From the NCBI RefSeq assembly GCF_003641145.1, contig NZ_CP032744.1:186001-250000 (forward strand): 64,000 nucleotides of DNA. The letters run 5' to 3'. The DNA comes from Lactiplantibacillus paraplantarum (GTDB lineage: Bacteria; Bacillota; Bacilli; Lactobacillales; Lactobacillaceae). Of this stretch, positions 1-7,709 are shown piece after piece; position 1 is the first letter of the stretch, and the number at the start of each line of letters is the position of its first letter. The position numbers and the translations under genes were made by a program. The notes beneath the pieces were generated by a model, which made no database searches, was not told the DNA's origin, and saw only the letters and a program-made list of their open reading frames with translations.

Positions 1-1642
1 TCTTAAAGTTATAGTTGATGCCGGCTGTGTTGTAAATAAGTCCTTTCAATTTGGGGTTAACCATCTGAGCAATGACATTTTGTGAAAGTGGTGCAACACC
101 TTGGTCAGTCCCCAATGTTTCAGCGGCAGTGGCTAGTGCTTGCCAACGTTTGGTTGTGCTAGTCGTGCTATTGGCCGTATCAATTGCTTGATCATAAGTC
201 TTATTGGTCCACTTGCCAAAGTTGTAGTCGTTAGTTGACGTCATGATACCGAGATCGGAAATTGGATCGGCAAAATCAGCTTGCCATGCGGAGATGACCA
301 ATTGGAAGTTACCAGCAATTTCTCGAGAAATTCTTGTTTTGTATGGTACCGTGACACTTTGAACTTTCAGTCCGGGGAGCTCTTTTTCTAGTTGCCCCTG
401 AACGTATTCGGCAAGAGCCTTCATCTGGTCAGTATCGTCATGCGTCAAGGTCAAAGTAACCGATTTTTTACCGGTTTCTTTCAAGCCTTGTTGCCAAAGC
501 TTTTTAGCTTTAGCAGTATCTTGGGTCACCGAGGATTTGACCGTGTTTTCAGTTGCGAAATCTTTACCAGTAGTGGGATCAGTTGCTAGACCAGTGGTGA
601 CAAAACCTTTAGGTGTAACTGAACCGTCACCTAGAACATCATTGACTAATTGTTTACGGTTGAGCGTCAACGACATTGCTTGACGAATCTTTTTATTAGC
701 AAGTAACTTAACTTTCTTTTGATTGAATTCCAAATAATTCAAACGGGAAGATTTACGGATTACTAACTTAGAATTATTCTTTTCATTTTTAACTTGTTGT
801 CCAGAGAGGGTTGCCATATCAAGTTTGTTGCTTTGGAAAAGATTGAAAGCAGTTGTAGTTGATTTGACAACTTGATCGTTAATTTTGGTTAAGTAAACGT
901 GCTTTTTATCCCAATAATTAGTATTACGCTTAAGCGCCCAAGTTGAGTTGGTACCCTTCCAACCGGTCATCTTGAACGGACCATCGTAGACCATTTTGCT
1001 AGAACTAGTCCCGTAATCCTTCCCGTATTTTTCAACGGCATGTTGGTTTTGCGGGAAGAATACGACGAAGCCCATTAATAATTTAAAGTATTGCATTGGT
1101 TTATCAAGCGTTACGGTTAACTTATACTTACCATCGGCCTTGATACCTAACGTACTAGCCTTGGCCTTACCACTGACAATCTTATCAGCATTTTTAATGC
1201 CGGAATACAAGTAAGCGTACTGCGAGGCAGTTTTAGGATTGACAGTTCGCCGCCAACCATAGACGAAATCTTTAGCGGTCACTTGGTCGCCGTTACTCCA
1301 CTTAGCATTTTTGCGTAGCGTAAATGTGTAAGTTTTTTTATCACTAGAAACAGTGGTCTTGGTGGCAATTCCAGGTGTGACCTTACTATTCTTCCCTAAA
1401 CGGTATAACCCTTCTTGGGAGTTGCTGATCATGGTACCACTAATCACGTCGGTTGCCAGAGATGGGTCTAAGGTAGTTAAGTCCTGGCCGTTTTCTGACC
1501 AATTGAGAACTTGAGTCTTGGCCATCTCGGACGTAGTATTGCCGGCGTTACTCGTACTAGATGAAGATTGCCCGCAACCCACTAATAAGACCCCAGTGGT
1601 TGCGGTTACTGCTGCGATTGTTGCAAATGATTTCCATTGCAT
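1..1642 (-). CDS. Oligopeptide ABC transporter substrate-binding lipoprotein (OppA family), partial at 3' end
   Basis: Solute-binding protein family 5 component of an Opp-type peptide importer, anchored outside the membrane. Translation on the minus strand starts at 1642 (ATG after a GGGGG ribosome binding site) and stays open for about 547 codons to the window edge, so the C-terminus is missing. Residues 1-22 are a signal peptide ending in the lipobox LLVGC with Cys23 as lipidation site, followed by a Ser-rich linker. Family-typical stretches follow: LDPSLATDV near residue 60, SNGDQVTAKDFVYGW near 130 and ADPISDLGI near 460. No permease or ATPase gene lies upstream on this strand, so it may be a stand-alone binding protein or the last gene of a unit that ends outside the window. 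The peptide substrate is inferred from family only. Confidence 0.9.
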   Translation of the reverse strand, partial: MQWKSFATIAAVTATTGVLLVGCGQSSSSTSNAGNTTSEMAKTQVLNWSENGQDLTTLDPSLATDVISGTMISNSQEGLYRLGKNSKVTPGIATKTTVSSDKKTYTFTLRKNAKWSNGDQVTAKDFVYGWRRTVNPKTASQYAYLYSGIKNADKIVSGKAKASTLGIKADGKYKLTVTLDKPMQYFKLLMGFVVFFPQNQHAVEKYGKDYGTSSSKMVYDGPFKMTGWKGTNSTWALKRNTNYWDKKHVYLTKINDQVVKSTTTAFNLFQSNKLDMATLSGQQVKNEKNNSKLVIRKSSRLNYLEFNQKKVKLLANKKIRQAMSLTLNRKQLVNDVLGDGSVTPKGFVTTGLATDPTTGKDFATENTVKSSVTQDTAKAKKLWQQGLKETGKKSVTLTLTHDDTDQMKALAEYVQGQLEKELPGLKVQSVTVPYKTRISREIAGNFQLVISAWQADFADPISDLGIMTSTNDYNFGKWTNKTYDQAIDTANSTTSTTKRWQALATAAETLGTDQGVAPLSQNVIAQMVNPKLKGLIYNTAGINYNFK

Positions 1643-1744
1643 ATAATATGTACCCCCTAATTCAAATGATTATGATATACAGATGAGAATACATTAAAAT
1701 TAGATTAAATACAATATTATTTTTTTAATCATTAAAATTATTAA

Positions 1745-1786
1745 GCAAAAAAAGCTATCACCACCTGTAGGGAGTTGTGATAGCTT
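1745..1786 (-). terminator. Intrinsic terminator of the serC-serA-GNAT unit
   Basis: A perfect 10-bp stem (1752-1761 with 1777-1786) is followed on the minus strand by seven T residues. It sits 12 nt after the GNAT stop codon and insulates oppA from the serine operon. Confidence 0.85.
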
Positions 1787-1797
1787 AATTAACCAAA

Positions 1798-2241
1798 CTA
1801 ACGTTGCCATTGCATAGTATATTCCGGCTGATTAGTGGCTTGGTCAATGGTCTGATTGAGAACGCGGAAGCCACTGTGGTGATAAAATGCGACGGCTTGG
1901 CGATTAGCAATGTAAACGTTCAGCCGCAAGCATTGATGGTTGTTTTTAACCAGTGTCAACAACGCCGTGCCAATGCCCTGATGCTGGGCATCTTTACGAA
2001 TGAAAAGGCCTGCAATGTAATTAGCTTGTAAGCCAATAAAACCAAGAATCCGATCATCGGGATCATCAGCTAATCCGATAATGATTTCAGCTTCTTGTAA
2101 GGCTGCACGAACGAAGGGAGCTTGTTCGTGCCAGTAACCAGTGTGTACAAAGGGGTGGGCCGTTAGATTACCTGATAACCAGATCGACATGAGTTGGTCG
2201 AGTTGTTGGGGCGTTAAATGAGTTAAGTGTTCAGTCTTCAT
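1798..2241 (-). CDS. GNAT family N-acetyltransferase
   Basis: A 147-residue single-domain GCN5-related acetyltransferase. The acetyl-CoA loop is visible as KDAQHQGIGTALL near residues 83-95, followed by NVYIANRQAVAFYHHSGF, the usual beta5-alpha4 end of the fold. Its ATG overlaps the serA stop by 4 nt, so it is the last gene of the serC-serA operon and is translationally coupled. The acceptor substrate cannot be read from sequence. Co-transcription with serine synthesis suggests a housekeeping or amino-acid-related target, but this is inference. Confidence 0.85.
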   Translation of the reverse strand: MKTEHLTHLTPQQLDQLMSIWLSGNLTAHPFVHTGYWHEQAPFVRAALQEAEIIIGLADDPDDRILGFIGLQANYIAGLFIRKDAQHQGIGTALLTLVKNNHQCLRLNVYIANRQAVAFYHHSGFRVLNQTIDQATNQPEYTMQWQR

Positions 2242-3416
2242 AAATTCACACTCTGCTTTAGCAGGCGAACGCGAATAACTGCTGGAATTTTGTTCAATTC
2301 AGTAATTAAATCGGTTTGTGACAGCTGCTGAAGGTCATCCACGTCGATAATGGTATAAGCAGTCTGGTTCTTAGCGGCGTTAGCCATAGTGGCGATGTTG
2401 AGATTTGCTGTTGCTAATTTGGCTGTAATTTGACTTACCATGTTAGGTACATTTTGATGAATGATCGTAAAGCGGTAAGCGGCGTTAAATGGCACGTTTA
2501 AATCGGGTAAATTGATGGCGGCGTGAACGTTGCCAGTTTCTAAGTAGGTCATGATTGTGCGGGCTGCTTGGGTAGCGCCGTTAATTTCAGCCTCGATGGT
2601 CGATCCGCCGATGTGGGGTGTGACGGTTACAGCTGGGTGCTCGGCAAGCTGTGTTTCACCAAAGTCCGTGTAGTAGTGGGCAACTTTCTTCGTGGTTAGC
2701 GCGCTAATAACGGCCGTATTGTCGACGATACCAAGTCGTGAATAATTAAATAATTGTACGCCTGCTGGCATGGCAGCTAATGCCTTTTCATCAATTAGAT
2801 GATAGGTGTCAGCATTCTTAGGGACGTGAACTGTTACAAAATCAGCATTTTTGACCGCATCTGGTAACGTTGCAGCGCGCTGAACTTGCTTCGCAATATT
2901 CCAAGCGGCATCCGCTGATAGATAAGGGTCGTAGCCAATTACATTCATGCCTAGATTCAGTGCTGCATTGGCAACTAAGGACCCAACGTGGCCTAATCCA
3001 ATAACGGCTAGGGTTTTACCTGTTAATTCGATGCCGTTAAATTGAGTTTTGTCGTGTTCGGTTCGTTGGGAAATATCAGCTTCGGCATGCTGAGCCGAAT
3101 AAGTCGTTGCAGCTAATAAGTTACGCGATGCCATGATGAGTAGTCCAATAATGAGTTCCTTAACGGCGTTAGCATTACTGCCCGGGGTATTAAAAACAGC
3201 GGTGCCGTTAGCAGTTGCCTGTTTAATCGGAACGTTGTTAACTCCGGCGCCAGCGCGGACAATTACCTTGAGTGACGTGGGTAATGATTCATCATGAAGG
3301 TTGACCGAGCGAATTAGGTAGGCGTCAGGATGTTCAGATTGATTAAGAGCGTAGTCAGCAGTAAAAGTATTCAGTCCGGCCGGAGCAATGGCATTATATG
3401 TTTTAATTTGATACAT
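2238..3416 (-). CDS. serA: D-3-phosphoglycerate dehydrogenase (NAD-dependent 2-hydroxyacid dehydrogenase with ACT domain)
   Basis: Oxidises 3-phosphoglycerate to 3-phosphohydroxypyruvate, the first step of phosphorylated serine synthesis. The 392-residue protein has the expected order: N-terminal substrate lobe with RAGAGVNNV near residue 54, Rossmann motif GLGHVG near 140, catalytic Arg in NYSRLG, catalytic His in TPHIGGS near 268, and a C-terminal ACT-like domain over roughly the last 80 residues. The short single ACT domain, without the long intervening domain of B. subtilis SerA, suggests direct serine feedback (inference). It lies 11 nt downstream of serC on the same strand and overlaps the GNAT gene. 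Confidence 0.92.
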   Translation of the reverse strand: MYQIKTYNAIAPAGLNTFTADYALNQSEHPDAYLIRSVNLHDESLPTSLKVIVRAGAGVNNVPIKQATANGTAVFNTPGSNANAVKELIIGLLIMASRNLLAATTYSAQHAEADISQRTEHDKTQFNGIELTGKTLAVIGLGHVGSLVANAALNLGMNVIGYDPYLSADAAWNIAKQVQRAATLPDAVKNADFVTVHVPKNADTYHLIDEKALAAMPAGVQLFNYSRLGIVDNTAVISALTTKKVAHYYTDFGETQLAEHPAVTVTPHIGGSTIEAEINGATQAARTIMTYLETGNVHAAINLPDLNVPFNAAYRFTIIHQNVPNMVSQITAKLATANLNIATMANAAKNQTAYTIIDVDDLQQLSQTDLITELNKIPAVIRVRLLKQSVNL

Positions 3417-3427
3417 TCGTATTCCTC

Positions 3428-4501
3428 CTAACGATGATGGGCTTCAAAATTATCTAGGTAGTCGACGAGCGCCTGAACACCGGCTAGCGGCATGGCATTA
3501 TAGAGACTCGCACGCATCCCGCCTACTAAGCGATGGCCTTTCAGGTTGACTAACCCGTGTTCTTGAGCATCTTGGATAACTTGATTATCTAGGTCGGTAT
3601 TGCCAGTGATAAATGGCACGTTCATCGTTGATCGATCGCTAGTCTTAACAGGGTTAGTAAATAGTCGTGACTGGTCTAAAAAGTCGTAAAGTAAGGCAGC
3701 TTTAGCATGGTTACGGGCAACCATTGTATCAAGGCCGCCCTGCTGTTTTAGCCACTTTAGAACGAGTCCTGCCGCGTAGATGGCGAAAACTGGTGGTGTG
3801 TTGAACATTGAATTTTTCGCTGCAAATAGTTGATAATCCAACATGCTGGGCAGATTGTCAACGTGGCCGATTAGATCATCACGTACAATCACAATTGTTA
3901 GACCGGCTGGGCCAAGGTTCTTCTGGGCACCGGCAAAGATCAGTCCGAAATCACTTACTTGGTAGGACTCACCTAAGAAATTCGATGACATATCAGCAGC
4001 AAGTGGTACGCGCCCCGTATTAGGCAAGGCGGTCGTCATCGTCCCTTCGATAGTATTATTAGTTGTCAGATGAACATAATCGAGATTTTGATCAACTGGC
4101 CGTGCTAAAATTGGTAGTTGTTTAAAGTTTGTCTCGGCACCACTGGCTAGAACATGGACCTTTGTGCCAACCCGTTCGGCTTCTGCAGCGGCGCGTTGTG
4201 CCCAGTGACCACTGTCAAGTAACCCGATGCGATGATGACGTGCCAGATTAAGTGGGGCAGCTGTAAACTGTAGTGTGCCGCCACCTTGAAAGAAGAGTAC
4301 GTGATAATTGTCAGGAATCGTCAGCAAATCTCTAAGGTCTTGTTCAGCATCGTGTAGGACTTGTTCGAATAAATTAGAGCGGTGTGATATTTCTAAAATA
4401 CTCATGCCGGAATCTTGAAATGATGGCAATTCCGCTTGAATTTGAGCGATGACTGGCTGTGGTAAGACGGCGGGGCCGGCAGAAAAATTATAAATTGACA
4501 T
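3428..4501 (-). CDS. serC: Phosphoserine aminotransferase
   Basis: PLP enzyme converting 3-phosphohydroxypyruvate and glutamate to phosphoserine and 2-oxoglutarate. The 357-residue protein begins MSIYNFSAGPAVLP, the standard SerC N-terminus, and carries FFQGGGTLQFT (phosphate/PLP binding) and GAQKNLGPAG with the Schiff-base lysine. The C-terminus LVGGMRASLYNAM is also typical. It is the first gene of serC-serA-GNAT and is preceded by a leader with a serine-rich peptide and terminator. No phosphoserine phosphatase (serB) is present here. Confidence 0.95.
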   Translation of the reverse strand: MSIYNFSAGPAVLPQPVIAQIQAELPSFQDSGMSILEISHRSNLFEQVLHDAEQDLRDLLTIPDNYHVLFFQGGGTLQFTAAPLNLARHHRIGLLDSGHWAQRAAAEAERVGTKVHVLASGAETNFKQLPILARPVDQNLDYVHLTTNNTIEGTMTTALPNTGRVPLAADMSSNFLGESYQVSDFGLIFAGAQKNLGPAGLTIVIVRDDLIGHVDNLPSMLDYQLFAAKNSMFNTPPVFAIYAAGLVLKWLKQQGGLDTMVARNHAKAALLYDFLDQSRLFTNPVKTSDRSTMNVPFITGNTDLDNQVIQDAQEHGLVNLKGHRLVGGMRASLYNAMPLAGVQALVDYLDNFEAHHR

Positions 4502-4540
4502 ATAAGATCCTCGCTTTCAATTGATTAATTAGGGTAATAT

Positions 4541-4575
4541 AAAAAGTCCTCGCAGTCAGATTCGACTACCAGGAC
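4541..4575 (-). terminator. Attenuator terminator in the serC leader
   Basis: On the minus strand, 4575-4564 pairs with 4557-4546 (12 bp, one G-G mismatch), followed by five T residues at 4545-4541, 40 nt before the serC start. Its 5' arm is also complementary to an upstream segment: 4610-4603 can pair 8 bp with 4573-4566. That makes a mutually exclusive antiterminator. Confidence 0.8.
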
Positions 4576-4655
4576 GAGTAATAGCAAGTTTAAGCAATTG
4601 CACCCGGTAGCGAATGTTTTAACATCCGTGTTCGGGCTGATTTGCATACGCAAAA

Positions 4656-4727
4656 TTAGGCCAACACAGATAGGTGTGTAGACCAGGAGGAACTGATATT
4701 ATGATTGATATGCTTAAATAAAATCAT
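4656..4727 (-). CDS. Serine-rich leader peptide of the serC-serA operon (23 aa)
   Basis: A short ORF read from the minus strand between the promoter and serC: ATG at 4727, TAA ending at 4656, preceded by AAAGGGAG 8 nt upstream. The product ends with ISSSWSTHLSVLA and has five serines in the last 12 residues (positions 12, 13, 14, 16, 20; codons AGT, TCC, TCC, TCT, TCT). It precedes a terminator with an alternative antiterminator pairing. This is the classical layout of ribosome-mediated attenuation: low charged tRNA-Ser would stall the ribosome on the Ser codons and favour antitermination. The role is inferred from the architecture; ORF, SD and terminator are seen directly. Confidence 0.75.
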   Translation of the reverse strand: MILFKHINHNISSSWSTHLSVLA

Positions 4728-4787
4728 CAGTACGACTCCCTTTCGTTAAACTGGCATTAGCGCCAGTAGGTTAATTGCGTTGGTACT

Positions 4788-4816
4788 AATTTAGCAAGCA
4801 CTTTGTGGTTTGTCAA
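4788..4816 (-). promoter_or_regulatory. Promoter of the serC-serA leader
   Basis: On the minus strand, TTGACA (4816-4811), a 17-nt spacer and TAAATT (4793-4788). It would give a leader of about 280 nt before serC. Confidence 0.75.
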
Positions 4817-4885
4817 GCTGGATAATGAGAAAAAACTGTGACACAATCAGTATAATTAATAACAATTTAATCTTGGAGGCGCACG

Positions 4886-5509
4886 ATGACAACCTTTTAC
4901 GTGGTACGACATGGTCAAACAACGGCTAATGCTCAAAATTTAAAACAAGGTACGATCAATACGGCGATTACACATTTGAATCCCATTGGTCAGCAACAAG
5001 CGCAGGATTTACATGATACGTTTGATATTAGTTTTGCGGATCGCCTGATTTGTAGTCCACTCGATCGTACTCAGGCGACGGCTGCAATCTTAAATCAAGG
5101 TCGGGGGCTACCGATTAGCCTAGATGAGCGATTATTGGAAATTTCATACGGTCAGTGGGATGGACAGGATAATACGCGCCTGTTAGCGGCTTACCCGCAA
5201 TACTTTGATCCGCTTTTGCAGGATGTTTTGCCTAGTTATGTGGAAGTTGCTACGGATGGTGAATCCTTTGCACAAGTACAACAACGGGTGCAGGCATTCT
5301 TGACAACAACAGCTCAAGCACATCCAGATGAGCGGATCATTGTCGTGACACACGGATTTACCGTTAAAGCAATGGTCTTAGCCGTTTTGAAACCAAGTGA
5401 TCCGATGAGCCTGCCAGAGCCGGCCAATACTAGTGTGACCAAAATTGTGGTGGATGCCATCCATAGTCGACAGTACTTAGCGTACTACAATCGGTTAACA
5501 CAATTTTAA
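4886..5509 (+). CDS. Histidine phosphatase superfamily (phosphoglycerate-mutase-like) protein
   Basis: A 207-residue branch-1 histidine phosphatase. The phosphate-accepting histidine is in FYVVRHGQTTAN (His9), and the second catalytic histidine is in VVTHGFTVKAMV near residue 156. The ATG follows a GGAGG site. The size and the lack of glycolytic dPGM signatures fit a phosphatase (GpmB/PhoE/CobC-like) better than the glycolytic mutase. It is divergent from the serC leader. TATAAT at 4851-4856 is a likely -10 element, but I see no good -35. The substrate is not determinable. Confidence 0.85.
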   Translation: MTTFYVVRHGQTTANAQNLKQGTINTAITHLNPIGQQQAQDLHDTFDISFADRLICSPLDRTQATAAILNQGRGLPISLDERLLEISYGQWDGQDNTRLLAAYPQYFDPLLQDVLPSYVEVATDGESFAQVQQRVQAFLTTTAQAHPDERIIVVTHGFTVKAMVLAVLKPSDPMSLPEPANTSVTKIVVDAIHSRQYLAYYNRLTQF

Positions 5510-5519
5510 CGGGTCGGAC

Positions 5520-5681
5520 TTAACGAACTGGACATTCCGGGCTACAATAGATGTTGGTTTGAAATAACCACATACTGTTGAACTTTATTTCAAATCAAGG
5601 TCGATTCAGGCAGCAACAGCAGACATCACATATAAACTCCTAAGTGAGGTGGTCCTAGCAATGGCGAGGACCACCTTTTTT
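5520..5681 (+). ncRNA. Candidate small structured RNA with its own promoter and terminator
   Basis: Between the phosphatase gene and the aldo/keto reductase gene lies a promoter-like pair, TTAACG (5520-5525), 17 nt, TACAAT (5543-5548). A 14-bp near-perfect stem follows (5554-5567 with 5585-5598), then about 50 nt of single-stranded-looking sequence, then a strong terminator at 5647-5681. There is no credible ORF inside. The expected transcript is about 125 nt. It could instead be the structured 3' UTR of the upstream gene. Confidence 0.4.
5647..5681 (+). terminator. Strong intrinsic terminator
   Basis: A 10-bp perfect stem AGGTGGTCCT/AGGACCACCT (5647-5656 with 5667-5676), followed by a run of T residues to 5681. 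It ends the candidate sRNA and/or the phosphatase transcript. Confidence 0.9.
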
Positions 5682-5763
5682 GTAATCATAAGCGTTTGAT
5701 CCGTGCCAATAATGCAGGCGCGGTATAATATAAATAGTATTTAAAAATTAGATGGGGTGAGTA

Positions 5764-6756
5764 ATGATGACATATTCAGCAGCATCAACGCGCTATGATG
5801 GATTACCAATTCGGCGAGTAGGTAAGACTGGGTTACAATTACCGGTGGTCTCGTTAGGGTTATGGCGCAATTTTGGCGATGAAGCACCATTTGCTAATTC
5901 ACGAGAAGTGGTGTTAGATGCTTTTGATCATGGTGTTTTTAGCTTTGATTTAGCAAACAATTATGGACCGTCGAAGGGATCAGCTGAACGGACTTTTGGA
6001 CAAATCATGCAACGAGATTTGAAGCCATACCGCGATGAATTAGTGATTACGACTAAAGCTGGATATCCAGCATGGCCGGGACCATATGGGGCTTTTGGCT
6101 CGCGCAAGACTTTGATTAGTTCGCTGGATCGCAGCCTCAAACAGATGCACTTAGATTACGTGGATATTTTTTATTCACATCGCCCAGATCCTAATATTGA
6201 TTTACGTGAAACAGCTGCAGCTCTTGATCAATTGGTACGACAAGGCAAGGCGCTGTATGTGGGAATTTCAAATTATGACCGAGAGCAGACGGCGACGATG
6301 ATTAAATATTTTAATGAAATGCATACGCCGTTTACGGTCAATCAATATTCATATAATATGCTGAACCAACAAGCTCAGGCAACGGGTTTGATTGATTATT
6401 TAGGTCAGCATAATGCGGGATTAGTGGCATATGGTCCATTAGCTGAAGGGCTATTGACGCAGCGTTACTTGCGAGGCATTCCGGCTGACTTTCCGATTCA
6501 TCGGACAAATAAATATTTGTTTGATCAGGGGATGACTAATGTGGTCAAGCAGTTGAATGACTTGAATCAAATTGCTCAACAACGGGGCCAAACCTTAGCG
6601 CAGATGGCATTAGCTTGGTTACTGCGGTCACAAATCGTTACCAGTGTCATTATCGGTACGACCAGTATTGATCATTTGCACGCGAATCTTGAAGCGACAA
6701 ATAATTTAACCTTTAGTGATGATGAAGTTAAAGCGATTACCGCGATTTTGCAGTAA
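5764..6756 (+). CDS. Aldo/keto reductase, YghZ-like (L-glyceraldehyde 3-phosphate reductase type)
   Basis: A 330-residue NADPH-dependent TIM-barrel oxidoreductase. The catalytic tetrad is visible: Asp/Tyr in SFDLANNYGPSKGSAE, Lys in ITTKAGYPAW, and His in IFYSHRPDP. The NADP-binding C-terminal region contains VIIGTTSIDHLHAN. The N-terminal RRVGKTGLQLPVVSLGLWRNFG and the GPYGAFGSRK insert resemble E. coli YghZ, which reduces L-glyceraldehyde 3-phosphate and methylglyoxal. The ATG at 5764 follows GGGGTGAG; a second ATG at 5767 is equally possible. TATAAT at 5724-5729 is a likely -10. It stands alone between terminator-like structures. Confidence 0.85.
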   Translation: MMTYSAASTRYDGLPIRRVGKTGLQLPVVSLGLWRNFGDEAPFANSREVVLDAFDHGVFSFDLANNYGPSKGSAERTFGQIMQRDLKPYRDELVITTKAGYPAWPGPYGAFGSRKTLISSLDRSLKQMHLDYVDIFYSHRPDPNIDLRETAAALDQLVRQGKALYVGISNYDREQTATMIKYFNEMHTPFTVNQYSYNMLNQQAQATGLIDYLGQHNAGLVAYGPLAEGLLTQRYLRGIPADFPIHRTNKYLFDQGMTNVVKQLNDLNQIAQQRGQTLAQMALAWLLRSQIVTSVIIGTTSIDHLHANLEATNNLTFSDDEVKAITAILQ

Positions 6757-6774
6757 GTTTCATCAACACAATGG

Positions 6775-6819
6775 TAACGGCCACTCACTAGCATTCGTAA
6801 TGCTAGTGAGTGGCCGTTA
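6775..6819. repeat. 21-bp perfect inverted repeat with 3-nt loop
   Basis: Arms 6775-6795 and 6799-6819 are perfectly complementary, just after the aldo/keto reductase stop codon. The stability is extreme for an intergenic hairpin, yet no T tract follows on either strand. It may act as a 3'-end processing or stabilising structure rather than a classical terminator. Confidence 0.7.
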
Positions 6820-7076
6820 AGCTTCATGATGAATTATGGGTCAAACGTGACTGACGTCTTTGAGTGTTACTTTTTTAGCTCGATTATGCAAACAATATGA
6901 TAATAAATTCTGTGTTGCCGCTAACTGAAGACAAACTGAATCCGGGTGATTTTAAAGCAATCTGAGTGAATGTTCGGCAACTCCGGTAGTTAACGGCTTA
7001 ATTAGTTGGCCCGCGGAATTGCTGATTATTACAAATAACCGGTATATCAACGTCATCAAAATGTAATAGTTTTTAT
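6820..7076. other. Intergenic stretch with no recognisable gene
   Basis: About 250 nt between the long hairpin and the LexA box. I see no ORF with a ribosome binding site, no RNA signature and no repeat here. Confidence 0.6.
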
Positions 7077-7106
7077 CGAACGTACGTTCTAAAAGTGTGC
7101 TATGAT
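7077..7106 (+). promoter_or_regulatory. LexA (DinR) box overlapping an extended -10 promoter
   Basis: CGAACGTACGTTCT at 7077-7090 matches the Gram-positive SOS consensus CGAACRNRYGTTYC at 13 of 14 positions. It is followed by TGCTATGAT, an extended -10 (TATGAT at 7101-7106). The box covers the -35 position, so LexA binding would block transcription of the gene starting at 7135. Confidence 0.75.
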
Positions 7107-7134
7107 GGAGCTACTATTTCGATGAGGTGATCTA

Positions 7135-7356
7135 ATGGAACAGCTGAAACCAATTGAAGCGTCGTTATTGCAAGCTTATGAGTTAAACTGCGTGGTCCGA
7201 TTAACTTTAAGTGATGGTCACCAACCTAGTGGCTTGATTGCAGCTGTGGACGACCAGCAGCTTTTTTTGAATCAACAAGCGGGCGTTGTTAAGCCGATTG
7301 CTTTGAGTGACGTCACCGCCATTGATTTTCTTAAACAGTCTTGGTGGCAGCGGTAA
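7135..7356 (+). CDS. Small YolD-like protein, probably SOS-regulated
   Basis: A 73-residue protein with SD GAGGTG 6-7 nt before ATG. Residues 20-68 (VVRLTLSDGHQPSGLIAAV, then LFLNQQAGVVKPIALSDV) have the alternating beta-strand pattern of the C-terminal half of YolD-like proteins, small accessory factors often encoded next to SOS-induced Y-family polymerases. No polymerase gene is adjacent here. The LexA box 45 nt upstream supports DNA-damage control independently of the weak homology. The function is otherwise unknown. It is convergent with the DUF1801 gene. Confidence 0.6.
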   Translation: MEQLKPIEASLLQAYELNCVVRLTLSDGHQPSGLIAAVDDQQLFLNQQAGVVKPIALSDVTAIDFLKQSWWQR

Positions 7357-7358
7357 TC

Positions 7359-7709
7359 CTAGAGGTCGTATTTGGTCATGATTTCGTGACGACGAAATTT
7401 GGTAATGGCAGTAATCAATTCAAGTGGTAGGGGCTGATCCAGTGGAAATTGGACGGCCCCTTTACTAGTTTTATAATCGATTAACTGATCATGAAAAGCA
7501 TCGATGGCACTTGGTGTTGGGTATAGGCCAAAATGGTGCTTAAATAACGCAAAATGAATGACGTTTTCGTGCCAATAAAAGGTCGGCATCTGGTACTTCA
7601 GCTGCTCTTGTGCTTCAGGCAAGATGGCCACAATGGTTTGTCTCAGGACGGTTAATTGATGCTGATAAGCCTGAGGGGTGTTAGCAATATATGTCTCAAT
7701 CGGGGTCAT
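7359..7709 (-). CDS. DUF1801 family protein
   Basis: A 116-residue protein matching the YdhG/DUF1801 pattern: MTPIETYIANTP at the N-terminus, then QLKYQMPTFYW, LFKHHFGLYP, and SKGAVQFPLDQPLP. I chose the ATG at 7709, seven codons inside the longest frame, because AGGAGG lies exactly 9 nt upstream. It overlaps the end of the NFACT-R gene by 14 nt, so the two are co-transcribed. The family is of unknown function, with an iron-chaperone-like (frataxin-like) fold reported for relatives. Confidence 0.8.
   Translation of the reverse strand: MTPIETYIANTPQAYQHQLTVLRQTIVAILPEAQEQLKYQMPTFYWHENVIHFALFKHHFGLYPTPSAIDAFHDQLIDYKTSKGAVQFPLDQPLPLELITAITKFRRHEIMTKYDL

Noticed and set aside
4502..4860. T-box leader for serC-serA
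   Set aside because: The conserved AGGGTGGNACCGCG antiterminator sequence and a specifier loop are absent; the leader peptide and alternative pairings explain the region better.
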